Assembly (NCBI RefSeq): GCF_946478955.1
Contig: NZ_CAMLDL010000012.1
Coordinates: forward strand, 1 to 64,000
Origin: an uncultured Sphingomonas sp.
GTDB lineage: Bacteria; Pseudomonadota; Alphaproteobacteria; Sphingomonadales; Sphingomonadaceae
Reading direction: 5' to 3'
Length of the DNA: 64,000 nucleotides
Shown here: positions 45,721 through 53,920 of the stretch, piece after piece
Layout: every line of letters begins with the position of its first letter
Position numbering within the stretch: the stretch's first letter is position 1
Translations under genes and position numbers: made by a program
The notes under the pieces: generated by a model
What the model was told of the DNA's origin: nothing
The model's input: the letters and a program-made list of their open reading frames with translations, nothing else
Database searches by the model: none

Positions 45721-46368
45721 TTAGCTATGATCGATGACAATGCCGTCGATGACGTTGGCTACGTCTTCGAACGCGTCGGTAATTCGTTCCAGATGCTTGA
45801 AGATTTCACGCTGAACAATGAAGTCGATCGGGTTCGATTTTTGCTTTTGAGCCTGAAATGCGGCCTTGAGACCTGTCGAGTGGATTTCATCAGCATGCCC
45901 CTCCATGCGGACGAGCCGCTCCGTCAGCTCATGAAGGCGCTTTCCGTTGGTGCCGACGTCGCGCAGAAGCGGGATTGCCTCGGCTGTAACGCGCGCCGCA
46001 TCCACAATTATCGCGGCCATATCCTTCATTTCCTGGCTGAAGCTGGTGACTTCGTACAGTTCCACCGCGGATGCCGCAGCCTGCATCTCGTCCAGCGCGT
46101 CGTCCATCGAGCCGACAAGCGACGTAATCGCGCTTCGGTCAAACGGTGTCAGGAAGGTCTCGCGGACCGTCGTGAGCACTTCGCGAGTGATAGTGTCGGC
46201 GTCATGTTCGCGCTCGTAAATTTCGCGCGCATTTTCATGCATTGACGGTCCGCCCTGGACAAGACGGCCCATGGCGTCGGCAGCGGCCACCACCGCAGTA
46301 GCATGGGCTTCAAATAGTTCGAAAAAGCCGCCCGTTTTCGGAAGCAGCCGTTGGAACCAGGCAAACAT
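45721..46368 (-). CDS. DUF47/PhoU-like Pit accessory protein
   Basis: A 215-residue helical protein of the DUF47 family (MFAWFQRLLPKTGGFFELF... ), which partners PiT phosphate transporters and probably modulates them. It ends 15 bp before pit, so the two form an operon. The ATG at 46368 has its own ribosome binding site (AAAGGTAGGA, 4-6 bases upstream). The reading frame is, however, open far upstream and contains a complete Nudix domain, so a second, longer product is possible (see the Nudix entry). Confidence 0.88.
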   Translation of the reverse strand: MFAWFQRLLPKTGGFFELFEAHATAVVAAADAMGRLVQGGPSMHENAREIYEREHDADTITREVLTTVRETFLTPFDRSAITSLVGSMDDALDEMQAAASAVELYEVTSFSQEMKDMAAIIVDAARVTAEAIPLLRDVGTNGKRLHELTERLVRMEGHADEIHSTGLKAAFQAQKQKSNPIDFIVQREIFKHLERITDAFEDVANVIDGIVIDHS

Positions 46369-46848
46369 GGGTCCTACCTTTGATTTTTTGGCGACGACGC
46401 TGAGCATCGTGTCCCGACGAGTCGCCTGGTTGAATTCACTTGCACCAAATGAACGGATAAGGTCGCGCAGGTCTGGCTCATCGACAGCCCTCGCCGCATC
46501 AGTGAGGCTGAACCAGCGTCGTTCGCGCTGATCCTTTTCCTTCCATTGGTCGAGTTCCTGACTGACCGACAAGGGAAAGACCTCGACGTCGGCCATTAAC
46601 TGAGCGCCGCTTCCCTTGCGCTTGCGATATCGATAGCTACCCAAAGCCGTGGGACAGACGGCGCCGATTACGCCCGCCTCTTCCTCCGCTTCTTGAGCGG
46701 CGGCGGCATGCGGCGGCGTATTGTTGCCAAAATTCCCCTTGGGAATGACCCAACGCTTCGATTCCCGCGACGTGATCAGCAGGATCGAAACCGGCGCATC
46801 AAGCTCCGGGCCGTCCGACCGATACGGTAAGGCAGCAATTTGGCGAAT
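46369..46848 (-). CDS. Nudix hydrolase domain, in frame with DUF47, no canonical start codon
   Basis: About 160 codons encode a DIPP-like Nudix domain: IRQIAALPYR, then APVSILLIT, KRWVIPKGNF, a Nudix box ending AAAAQEAEEEAGV (consensus Arg is Gln and the first Glu is Thr, but the metal-binding EE pair is kept), RYRKRKGSGAQL, and WKEKDQRERRWFSL...EPDLRDLIRSFG. No ATG, GTG or TTG occurs at its beginning. ATT at 46848 stands where the family has Met and has AAGGGG 9 bases upstream; the next TTG (46644) would cut away the active site. There is no stop before the DUF47 domain, so a 375-residue Nudix-DUF47 fusion is encoded. Alternatives are a rare ATT start, a start mutated in this strain, or a sequencing error. 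Confidence 0.65.
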
Positions 46849-46881
46849 GGTACGAATCCCCTTTTGCGGATGACAAGATTT

Positions 46882-46908
46882 GGCCCGCCGCGATAATCGC
46901 GACGGGCC
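46882..46908 (-). other. Hairpin between clpP and the Nudix frame
   Basis: On the minus-strand RNA GGCCCGUCGCGA pairs with UCGCGGCGGGCC over 12 bp (one G-U) with a UUA loop. It lacks a T-tract (AAATCTT follows), so it is not a good terminator. It ends about 33 bases ahead of the candidate ATT start and could limit read-through from clpP or affect translation. Confidence 0.5.
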
Positions 46909-46950
46909 TATAGCGAGCCTGTCCTGCCCGCAAGAAAAATGACAATTTGA

Positions 46951-47604
46951 TTACGCGGGAGTCACATCGCCTGCTGCAGTGCCGGCGTCATCGCCCTGAT
47001 CAGGACGGCGATCGAACACTTCGTCAATCAGGCCGAACGCCTTGGCCTCATCCGCCTCAAGGAAGGTATCGCGGTCCATTGCGGCTTCGATCTTTTCGAG
47101 CGGCTGACCGGTGTATTTTACATAAAGGTCGTTCATCCGGCGCTTGATGCGCAGGATTTCCTTGGCCTGGATTTCAATGTCCGACGCCATGCCCTGCGCG
47201 CCGCCCGAGGGCTGGTGGATCATGATACGGGCGTTCGACAACGCAACGCGCATCCCCGGCTCACCAGCGGCAAGCAGGAAGCTGCCCATCGACGCTGCCT
47301 GACCAATGCAGACCGTGCCGACCTTCGGGCGAATGTACTGCATCGTGTCATGGATCGCCATGCCGGCGGTCACGACGCCGCCCGGCGAGTTGATATACAT
47401 GAAGATGTCCTTCTTCGGGTTCTCGGACTCGAGGAAGAGGAGCTGGGCGGTAATGAGCGAGGCCATTTGGTCTTCGATCGGGCCCGTCACGAAAATGATG
47501 CGTTCGCGCAGCAACCGCGAGAAGATGTCAAAGCTGCGCTCACCCCGGTTCGACTGTTCAATAACGATGGGAACGAGGGCCGAGGCGATATCCTGATGGT
47601 CCAT
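46951..47604 (-). CDS. clpP: ATP-dependent Clp protease proteolytic subunit
   Basis: Serine protease ring partner of ClpX. 217 residues. Catalytic Ser in [14 protein letters not shown], His in [12 protein letters not shown] and Asp further on ([17 protein letters not shown]). N-terminus [22 protein letters not shown] short acidic tail ([13 protein letters not shown]) is longer than in E. coli. Own promoter region of 170 bp upstream. Confidence 0.97.
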   Translation of the reverse strand: MDHQDIASALVPIVIEQSNRGERSFDIFSRLLRERIIFVTGPIEDQMASLITAQLLFLESENPKKDIFMYINSPGGVVTAGMAIHDTMQYIRPKVGTVCIGQAASMGSFLLAAGEPGMRVALSNARIMIHQPSGGAQGMASDIEIQAKEILRIKRRMNDLYVKYTGQPLEKIEAAMDRDTFLEADEAKAFGLIDEVFDRRPDQGDDAGTAAGDVTPA

Positions 47605-47774
47605 AAGAAACCTTTGAATCCTTTTCTTGTCTGGACCCTACATCGGCAGGATCGCGCCAATGTTCAAGCCGGTCATGGTTAAGTGTTGGAGAAATGCCTT
47701 GAGCAGACATGGTTCGGGCGGCCGGCACATGGCCGACCGCCCTCCCCGAATGACGATCCTGCTCGGGGATCGTC

Positions 47775-50648
47775 CTACATTTTCACGCTGACGCGCCCAT
47801 AGAAGGAGCGACCAGGGATATCGTAGAAGTTGGGATCATAGTTCGGGATGCCGCAGGTCGTGCAGACCGGCGGCTTGGTCTTGAAGATGTTATTCACGCC
47901 AACCGCGAACCCAACATCATGCAGGAATTCCGGTTCCCAGCGAGCCTGAGCATCGAACAGCCAGCGCGAATTCATCTTGTGGCCGTCGCTCTCCTTCATC
48001 GAGCCGATGTAACGGCCGATGATGGTCGCACCCCATCCATCCTTGTTCCAGTCAAGCGTGTCGACGATCTTGAGCTTCGGGAAGCCATTATAGGGGCTAC
48101 CGATTTCCGTGCCGCGACGCTTGATCTTGAGCGTACCCGTCGCTGTGGGCACGAGTTCGTCATATTTCGACAGGAAGCTGTGGTTTGCGGTGAACGACAA
48201 CTGGCCCCATGACGCCTTGGCAGTTCGGGCAGCAAGGTTCACGTCGAAACCACTGGTGCGAATACCGCCGATGTTCTGCAGCACGCCCTGGATCTGGCTG
48301 ATCTGGCCGCTTGCCGTACGCGGCACCGCCGCGCAGGCCACGGGATCGCCCGATACATAGCAATTCTGCAATATGGTGTTGGCATCAACCTGCGAAATCG
48401 CGCCGTCGACCTTGATGTTGTAGTAGTTAACTTCGAGCGACACGCGATTGCTGAGCGCCGCCGGGCTGAACACCGCGCCCAGAACCAGACCCTTTGATTT
48501 TTCCGGTTTCAGGTCGGGATTGCCGCCCGTCACCACGGAAATTTGGGGGTTGTTCTGCTCATAGCCCGACGGAACGCCGCCGGCCTGACAGTTGGTAAGC
48601 ACTTGCCCGGTTGGATTTTGGCTTGCCGAACACGGATCGTTCAACTGAGCGTCAAAGCGGGTCTTGCTGCCGTACAGTTCGCCGATTGTCGGCGCACGGA
48701 AGCCAGTGCCATAGCTGGCGCGCAGCTTGATATCAGAAATCGGCGTCAGGTTCGCACCGACCTTCCACGTCAGCTTTCCGCCCGACGTCGAATAATCCGA
48801 GTAGCGAGCGGCGGCCGACAGATCGAGAATTTCGAGCACCGGCGCGTCAAGTTCGGCATAGACTTCCTTGACGTTGTAACCGCCCTTCGTCGGCAGTGAC
48901 GGAATGTCCGATGACAGACCTGCCGCCGTAATTGGATCTGGATCAAAACGGCCGCGAAGCTTGCGGTATTCCGCACCCGCGGCCAATCCGAGATCCCCGC
49001 CGGGCAGTGCAAACAGCTTGCCGGATACGTTGGCGCTGGCGCCCCACAGCTTCTGCTCCGAGCTGTTATGTTCAACATAGGTGACATAATCCAGCATCGA
49101 TTGGGTAATCGATCCTTCACCGCCAAAGATGTTGAAGGGCACGCAGCCCGATGCGGCGACGCAATCGGCGAGTGGGCCGAGTGCGGTTTCAAGTTTTGCA
49201 GCGTTCACGTTACCCGTAAACGTCTGCTTGGCCTTGTTGCGACCCCAGAAGGCATTGACGTCCCAGTACCAGTCGTTGCCGCCCGCACCGAATGATCCAT
49301 CCAGCGTGGCGCTGCCGTAATAGGTGTTGACCTTCTGACTATAACGACGCGGTCCGGCTTCAACGAGTCGGCGGCCGATGAAGCTGAAATTCGACGAATC
49401 CAGCGTCACGCCAAACGGGTTATAAGGGTTGGTCGCGTCAATCTCGATCGTATCGAGAAGGTTGCCGTTACCTGCATCCGGGCCCACGAACAGCGGCAAT
49501 GGTGCCGCCTGGTTCTTGGACTTGCGCTGGTTGGCGAGGAGTTTGACCGTCAAATGCGTGTCCGGATTGATCTCCTGGCGGATATTCACAAAACCGCCAA
49601 GCCGCTGGAGCGGAGTCAGCAGATAGTTATAGGGCGCAAAGTTAAATCGGTCTGCGTTTCCGAAGGATTTGTAATCGCTTGCCGGGTCGGTCGGATCCAG
49701 AGGATTGTATACCGGGCGCCCCGTCAGAACGGGGGCGCGCAGAACAATGCTGGCAACGTCTTCGTTGGCGTCGTCGGTTGCTGGGTCATCGACGGTCGGC
49801 GTCAGCGCACCAAAAATGATGACTCGGCCGAGCGGCGTGCCGGACGAACAACCGCCGTCCAGGCAGCTCGTTCCATACGGCGACGGAAATGCCGAGATCG
49901 CGCGGTCACCAGCGAAGACCGAACCGTTCTTCACAAAGCTTGCACCGGCGACGATCTGGGTTGCACGATCATGGCCATTGCCCCAGCTCAGCTGATAATT
50001 CTGGGTAACGCCATCACCTTCACCCTGAACGCCAACCTGCGCACTTGCCTGCAGGCCTTCCTGGCTCTGCTTGGTGATGATGTTGACCACGCCGGCAATG
50101 GCGTCGGATCCGTAGATCGCCGAGGCGCCGTCTTGCAGGACTTCGACGCGCTCGATCATGTTTTCCGGGATTGAATTAAGGTCAACCGAGCCCGGAACAC
50201 CGCTTGCCGACGCGCCGTTCACGAACCTCATGCCGTCAACAAGGACCAGCGTGCGTTTGGAGCCAAGGTGGCGAAGATCGATTTCCGCCGAGCCAGCGCC
50301 TACGCCCGCGCCGTCGGGCGGGTTACCGTTATTACCTGAGGTATTGAACTTCCCGTTCAGGCCGCCGCCAACACTCGGAAGGCGCTGAAGTACCTCGCTG
50401 ACGCTGTTGACACCCGTCTTTTCCATGTCGCTCTTGTCGACGAAGGTAATGGGGGAATCTTGATCGAGGGGATCGCGGCGAATGCGCGAGCCAGTGACAA
50501 TGATGTCTTTTCCGCCTGCGCTTTGTACCGAGGCCGGGGCGTTAGGCGCATCGGCCACTGGTTCCGAACTTTGGGCTGCCGCTGCGCCGCCAATAATCAG
50601 CGCAACCAACCCGACCCCCGCCCGAAGGCGCATGGACGATCCCCGCAT
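47775..50648 (-). CDS. TonB-dependent outer membrane receptor
   Basis: A 957-residue outer membrane transporter. Signal peptide (1-25), TonB-box-like DIIVTGSRI (about 48-56), plug domain with [10 protein letters not shown] and [21 protein letters not shown], then a 22-strand barrel with the C-terminal conserved block [12 protein letters not shown]. The ATG has AGGGGAG 9 bases upstream. The ligand is unknown; no transport or degradation genes are adjacent. It lies between clpP and the GT2 gene and interrupts the usual tig-clpP spacing. Followed by GC-rich palindromes without a clear T-tract. Confidence 0.92.
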   Translation of the reverse strand: MRGSSMRLRAGVGLVALIIGGAAAAQSSEPVADAPNAPASVQSAGGKDIIVTGSRIRRDPLDQDSPITFVDKSDMEKTGVNSVSEVLQRLPSVGGGLNGKFNTSGNNGNPPDGAGVGAGSAEIDLRHLGSKRTLVLVDGMRFVNGASASGVPGSVDLNSIPENMIERVEVLQDGASAIYGSDAIAGVVNIITKQSQEGLQASAQVGVQGEGDGVTQNYQLSWGNGHDRATQIVAGASFVKNGSVFAGDRAISAFPSPYGTSCLDGGCSSGTPLGRVIIFGALTPTVDDPATDDANEDVASIVLRAPVLTGRPVYNPLDPTDPASDYKSFGNADRFNFAPYNYLLTPLQRLGGFVNIRQEINPDTHLTVKLLANQRKSKNQAAPLPLFVGPDAGNGNLLDTIEIDATNPYNPFGVTLDSSNFSFIGRRLVEAGPRRYSQKVNTYYGSATLDGSFGAGGNDWYWDVNAFWGRNKAKQTFTGNVNAAKLETALGPLADCVAASGCVPFNIFGGEGSITQSMLDYVTYVEHNSSEQKLWGASANVSGKLFALPGGDLGLAAGAEYRKLRGRFDPDPITAAGLSSDIPSLPTKGGYNVKEVYAELDAPVLEILDLSAAARYSDYSTSGGKLTWKVGANLTPISDIKLRASYGTGFRAPTIGELYGSKTRFDAQLNDPCSASQNPTGQVLTNCQAGGVPSGYEQNNPQISVVTGGNPDLKPEKSKGLVLGAVFSPAALSNRVSLEVNYYNIKVDGAISQVDANTILQNCYVSGDPVACAAVPRTASGQISQIQGVLQNIGGIRTSGFDVNLAARTAKASWGQLSFTANHSFLSKYDELVPTATGTLKIKRRGTEIGSPYNGFPKLKIVDTLDWNKDGWGATIIGRYIGSMKESDGHKMNSRWLFDAQARWEPEFLHDVGFAVGVNNIFKTKPPVCTTCGIPNYDPNFYDIPGRSFYGRVSVKM

Positions 50649-50758
50649 TTTGTTATCTCCCCTTTAAACGAAAATTATTTAAGAATTTCGCTGTAACGGG
50701 AGAGTAACAAACCTAATAACGAGGCAAAATAGGCTTAAGCAGCACTCGCGCTTTCACT

Positions 50759-51715
50759 TCACCTATGTTGCGCTGGCGACACAGTGGGCACTGGGTGCGA
50801 TAAATATGCAAGGCGGCGTACTTCCCGGCGACCGCGGGTTACGGTGTCCAGTATGAGCCCCGCGAAAAAGCAAAGCACAGCGATGATAGTCATGCCGGTC
50901 GCCAGAACGGCAGTGGGAAACCGCGGAACAAGACCGGTGTCGACATATGTCAGGATCAACGGAACTGCGAGCAGCACCGCAATTGCGAGCAAGAGCGCGC
51001 CGATCGAACCATAGAAGAGAACGGGCCGTTCAATCCGGTACAGTGTCCCGATGGTTTTCAAAATTCGCCAGCCATCGCGATAGGTCGACAGTTTGGATGC
51101 AGACCCTTCCGGCCGCGCGCCATATGCCGTCGGCACTTCCCCCACCGGCATCCGTAATTCCAGCGCATGAACACTTATTTCCGTTTCAATCTCAAACCCG
51201 GCTGAGAGGACAGGAAAGCTTTTGACGAAACGCCGCGAAAAGACCCGATAGCCGGAGAAAATATCGGTAAAAGAGCGCCCGAACAAGCCGGACAATAGCC
51301 CTGTGAAAACCTTGTTCCCGAGGACATGGCCGCCACGATAGGCATCGGCCACTTCGTGCTGGCGGGTGCCGACAATCATATCCAATTGCTGATCGATCAG
51401 CATTTCCACCATCCCTGGTGCTGCCTTCGGATCATAGGTCAGATCGCCGTCAGCCATGACATAAACGTCCGCATCGACATCGGCGAACATGCGGCGGACA
51501 ACGTTGCCCTTGCCCTGCATGGTCTCGCTGCGAACGACCGCACCGGCGGTCCGCGCGATCTCTACCGTACGGTCACTACTATTATTGTCATAAACATAGA
51601 TGGTCGCGCTCGGCAGCGCAGCGCGGAAGCCCGCCACCGTCTCGGCGATCGCCGCTTCCTCGTTATAACAGGGCAGAACCACTGCAATTCGAACGCTGTC
51701 CACCAAATCCCCCAA
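50759..51715 (-). CDS. Family 2 glycosyltransferase (polyprenyl-phosphate type)
   Basis: About 318 residues. GT-A domain starting IAVVLPCYNEEAAI with the DXD-type MADGDLTYDP near 90 and FSGYRVFSRRFVKSFP; two C-terminal membrane helices (about 238-260 and 270-292). It resembles dolichyl-phosphate-mannose synthase-like enzymes that move a sugar onto a polyprenyl phosphate; such donors feed GT87-type enzymes like those at 23.8-25.9 kb, though no direct link is shown. The start is uncertain: TTG 51715, TTG 51706 or GTG 51703. Confidence 0.85.
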   Translation of the reverse strand: MGDLVDSVRIAVVLPCYNEEAAIAETVAGFRAALPSATIYVYDNNSSDRTVEIARTAGAVVRSETMQGKGNVVRRMFADVDADVYVMADGDLTYDPKAAPGMVEMLIDQQLDMIVGTRQHEVADAYRGGHVLGNKVFTGLLSGLFGRSFTDIFSGYRVFSRRFVKSFPVLSAGFEIETEISVHALELRMPVGEVPTAYGARPEGSASKLSTYRDGWRILKTIGTLYRIERPVLFYGSIGALLLAIAVLLAVPLILTYVDTGLVPRFPTAVLATGMTIIAVLCFFAGLILDTVTRGRREVRRLAYLSHPVPTVSPAQHR

Positions 51716-51735
51716 TCACCACCTCAGCGGAATCG

Positions 51736-51782
51736 AAAAGCCCCGCCTCTCTCTAACGGTGTAGAGAGATAGACGGGGCTTC
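51736..51782 (-). terminator. Rho-independent terminator of tig
   Basis: On the minus strand AAGCCCCG, with further pairing CTCTCT/AGAGAG across small bulges, closes with CGGGGCTTTT. It lies 24 bases after the tig stop and 20 before the GT2 start region. Confidence 0.8.
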
Positions 51783-51805
51783 GACAAGCACGGGTTAACG
51801 TGCGC

Positions 51806-53359
51806 TTATTTCTTTGCGGCAGGCTTCTTCGCAGCAGCCTTCTTGGCCGGAGCCTTTTCGGCCTTGGCAGGGGCGTCCGCCTTCTTGGCGGCAGCCTTCT
51901 TCGGCTCCGATTTTGCATCCGCCTTCTCGGCATCATTCTTCTTGGCCGCCGGCTTCTTTGCCGCTGCCTTCTTGGCCGGTTTGTGATCATGATCGTGGTC
52001 ATGTCCACAGCCCGGGCCATGAACATGGCCCTCTTCGCTCTCCAGATCGGCTTCCAGCTCTTCGCGCGTCACCGCACGATCACTGACGTCTGCGGTCGAG
52101 AACAGGAAGTCGACCACCTTGTCCTCATATAGCGGCGCACGAAGCTGCGCGGCCGCCATCGGGTTTTCCTGGACGTAACGGATGAACATGTCGCGATCTT
52201 TCGGCTGATACTGCGATGCAGCCTGGCCGATCAGGCGGTTCATTTCCTGATTGGTCACTTCGATCTTGTTGGTGGCGCCAATTTCACTCAGCAGCAGGCC
52301 AAGGCGAACGCGGCGAACGGCGATATCACGGTAATCAGCGGCATCTGCCTCGATTTCCTTCAGCGCGGCGTCCGGATCGGCTTCATGGCTGGCTTCGTGG
52401 CGAAGCTGGCCCATGATGTTCTCATACTCGGCTTCCACCATCGACGGCGGAACGTCGAAATCATGATCGGCGGCCAGAAGGTCGAGCAGGCGCCGCTTCA
52501 TGTGCGTGCGGGTCAGGCCGTTCAACTCTTGCTGCTGCTGGTCACGGATCAGGCCCTTGAGCTGTTCAAGATCCTTCAGACCGATTGACTGGGCGAAGGC
52601 ATCGTCCACCTTCGTTTCGCCAGGGACCTTCACTTCCTTGACCTTGATATCGAAAGTCGCGTCGGCGCCCTTCAGATTCTCGGCCGGGTAATCAGCCGGG
52701 AAGGTCACATTCAGCGTCTTTTCGTCGCCGACCTTCACGCCAACCATTTGATCTTCAAAGCCTGGGATCAACTGACCGGCGCCAAGCACGACGGCCATGT
52801 CTTCGCCGGTGCCGCCGTCAAATGCGACGCCGTCGACCTTGCCCACGAAATCAATGACAACCTGGTCACCGTCGGCGGCCTTGTGGCCCTTCTTGGCGTC
52901 TTCGTAGCGGGTCTGCGATTTGGCCAGTTGTTCAAGCTGCTCGTCAACCAACTTTTCGTCGGCCTCAACGGTCAAACGCTCAAGCTTCAGCCCGTCCAGC
53001 TTCGGCGCCTTAATGTCGGGCAGAGCTTCCAGACTTACGCGAACGGTCGCGTCCTTGCCGTCCTGATAGCTTTCGTCGAGTTCGACCTGCGGCTGCATCG
53101 CCGGGCGAAGCTTATTGTCGCTGAGCAGCTTGGCCACGCCATCCTGAACAGCGGTGTTCAGTGCCTCACGCATCAGCGCTTCGCCGTGCATCTTGCGGAT
53201 TAGATTGGCCGGAACCTTGCCTGGACGGAAGCCCGCCATACGCACGGTCGGCGCGATGCGCTTCACTTCGCCATCAACACGCGATTCGATGTCCTTGGCT
53301 GGAATGGTCAGGGTGTAGGCCCGCTTCAGGCCTTCATTTTCCGTCTCGACGGTCTTCAT
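51806..53359 (-). CDS. tig: Trigger factor with a charged C-terminal tail
   Basis: Ribosome-bound chaperone and peptidyl-prolyl isomerase, 517 residues against about 430-450 usual. Ribosome-binding motif GFRxGKVP (MAGFRPGKVP near 45), FKBP-like domain around VVIDFVGKVDGVAFDGG, helical C-terminal chaperone arms. After about residue 445 comes an unusual tail: HVHGPGCGHDHDHDH, a likely metal-binding cluster, then some 55 residues of Lys/Ala/Pro repeats (KKAAAKKPAAKK type) like histone H1. The ATG at 53359 is the family start; GTG two codons earlier is possible. Confidence 0.95.
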   Translation of the reverse strand: MKTVETENEGLKRAYTLTIPAKDIESRVDGEVKRIAPTVRMAGFRPGKVPANLIRKMHGEALMREALNTAVQDGVAKLLSDNKLRPAMQPQVELDESYQDGKDATVRVSLEALPDIKAPKLDGLKLERLTVEADEKLVDEQLEQLAKSQTRYEDAKKGHKAADGDQVVIDFVGKVDGVAFDGGTGEDMAVVLGAGQLIPGFEDQMVGVKVGDEKTLNVTFPADYPAENLKGADATFDIKVKEVKVPGETKVDDAFAQSIGLKDLEQLKGLIRDQQQQELNGLTRTHMKRRLLDLLAADHDFDVPPSMVEAEYENIMGQLRHEASHEADPDAALKEIEADAADYRDIAVRRVRLGLLLSEIGATNKIEVTNQEMNRLIGQAASQYQPKDRDMFIRYVQENPMAAAQLRAPLYEDKVVDFLFSTADVSDRAVTREELEADLESEEGHVHGPGCGHDHDHDHKPAKKAAAKKPAAKKNDAEKADAKSEPKKAAAKKADAPAKAEKAPAKKAAAKKPAAKK

Positions 53360-53473
53360 GGTCACTTCTTCGATCCTGCTCTACTTGCGTCTGCTGCTTC
53401 AACCATCCCGATTGGAATAGGCTGCGTATCAATTTCGTGCTCGCTTGTCCCCCGGACAAGCTGTGCGCGAAAT

Positions 53474-53558
53474 TGGTGCGGGCGAAGGGACTCGAACCCC
53501 CACATCTTGCGATACTGGTACCTAAAACCAGCGCGTCTACCAATTCCGCCACGCCCGC
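53474..53558 (-). tRNA. tRNA-Leu (anticodon TAG)
   Basis: Class II tRNA with long variable arm: acceptor GCGGGCG/CGCCCGC, D-arm, anticodon stem CTGGT/ACCAG with loop TTTAGGT, variable arm, T-arm GTGGGGG TTCGAGT CCC, discriminator A and encoded CCA. Lies in the 311-bp gap between tig and the proline-rich genes; nothing else was found in that gap except a 12-codon frame (53621-53659) whose stop overlaps the next ribosome binding site. Confidence 0.95.
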
Positions 53559-53670
53559 GCGGACGCCAATTAAGGTGCGCGGCCTATAGCAAGGATGTGA
53601 CGCGGGGCAAGAGCGATAGGATGAGCAACCAACGACTTGCGGCGATGTTTATGCATTAAAGGAGCAAATC

Positions 53671-53814
53671 ATGGCCACCACACCCCCCGATCCGCAAACT
53701 CCGCCTCCACAGCCATCGCCTCCGGCACAACCGACGCAGCCGCCGGCCGAAGTGCCTCCACTGCCCGATGACGTTGATGTTCCGTCGCCGCCGCCCGCAC
53801 CCGATGGCAAGTAA
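53671..53814 (+). CDS. Proline-rich micro-protein 1
   Basis: 47 residues, almost half proline (MATTPPDPQTPPPQPSPPAQ..., ending APDGK), with VPPLPDD near 28-34. No signal peptide or membrane helix. A near-ideal ribosome binding site (AAAGGAG) lies 7 bases upstream, which is the best reason to call it a gene. Sequence composition suggests a disordered, extended chain, for instance an SH3-like or WW-type ligand or a cell-wall spacer; function unknown. It overlaps the next frame by 11 bases. Confidence 0.6.
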   Translation: MATTPPDPQTPPPQPSPPAQPTQPPAEVPPLPDDVDVPSPPPAPDGK

Positions 53815-53920
53815 GCCGCCGCCTCCGGGTGCACCGATCCCTTCCAATCCGCCGGGCGACGTTCCGCCCCTGCCCGGTGAACCGGTCGAGCGTCCGCAGC
53901 CTGACCCGGTCACGCTCTAG
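53804..53920 (+). CDS. Proline-rich micro-protein 2 (or +1-frame extension of the first)
   Basis: 38 residues (MASKPPPPGAPIPSN..., ending PDPVTL), again Pro-rich with VPPLPGE matching VPPLPDD of the first frame. The ATG lies inside the last codons of the upstream frame (ATGGCAAGTAA overlap), so it may be translated by coupling. Equally, the two may be one protein joined by a +1 frameshift at CCC-G, or one gene split by a single-base change. The last four bases overlap the convergent phosphatase gene. Confidence 0.45.
   Translation: MASKPPPPGAPIPSNPPGDVPPLPGEPVERPQPDPVTL

Noticed and set aside
47717..47774. Palindromes after the TonB receptor gene as its terminator
   Set aside because: Two GC-rich stems are present but neither is followed by a T-tract, so a Rho-independent terminator is not supported.
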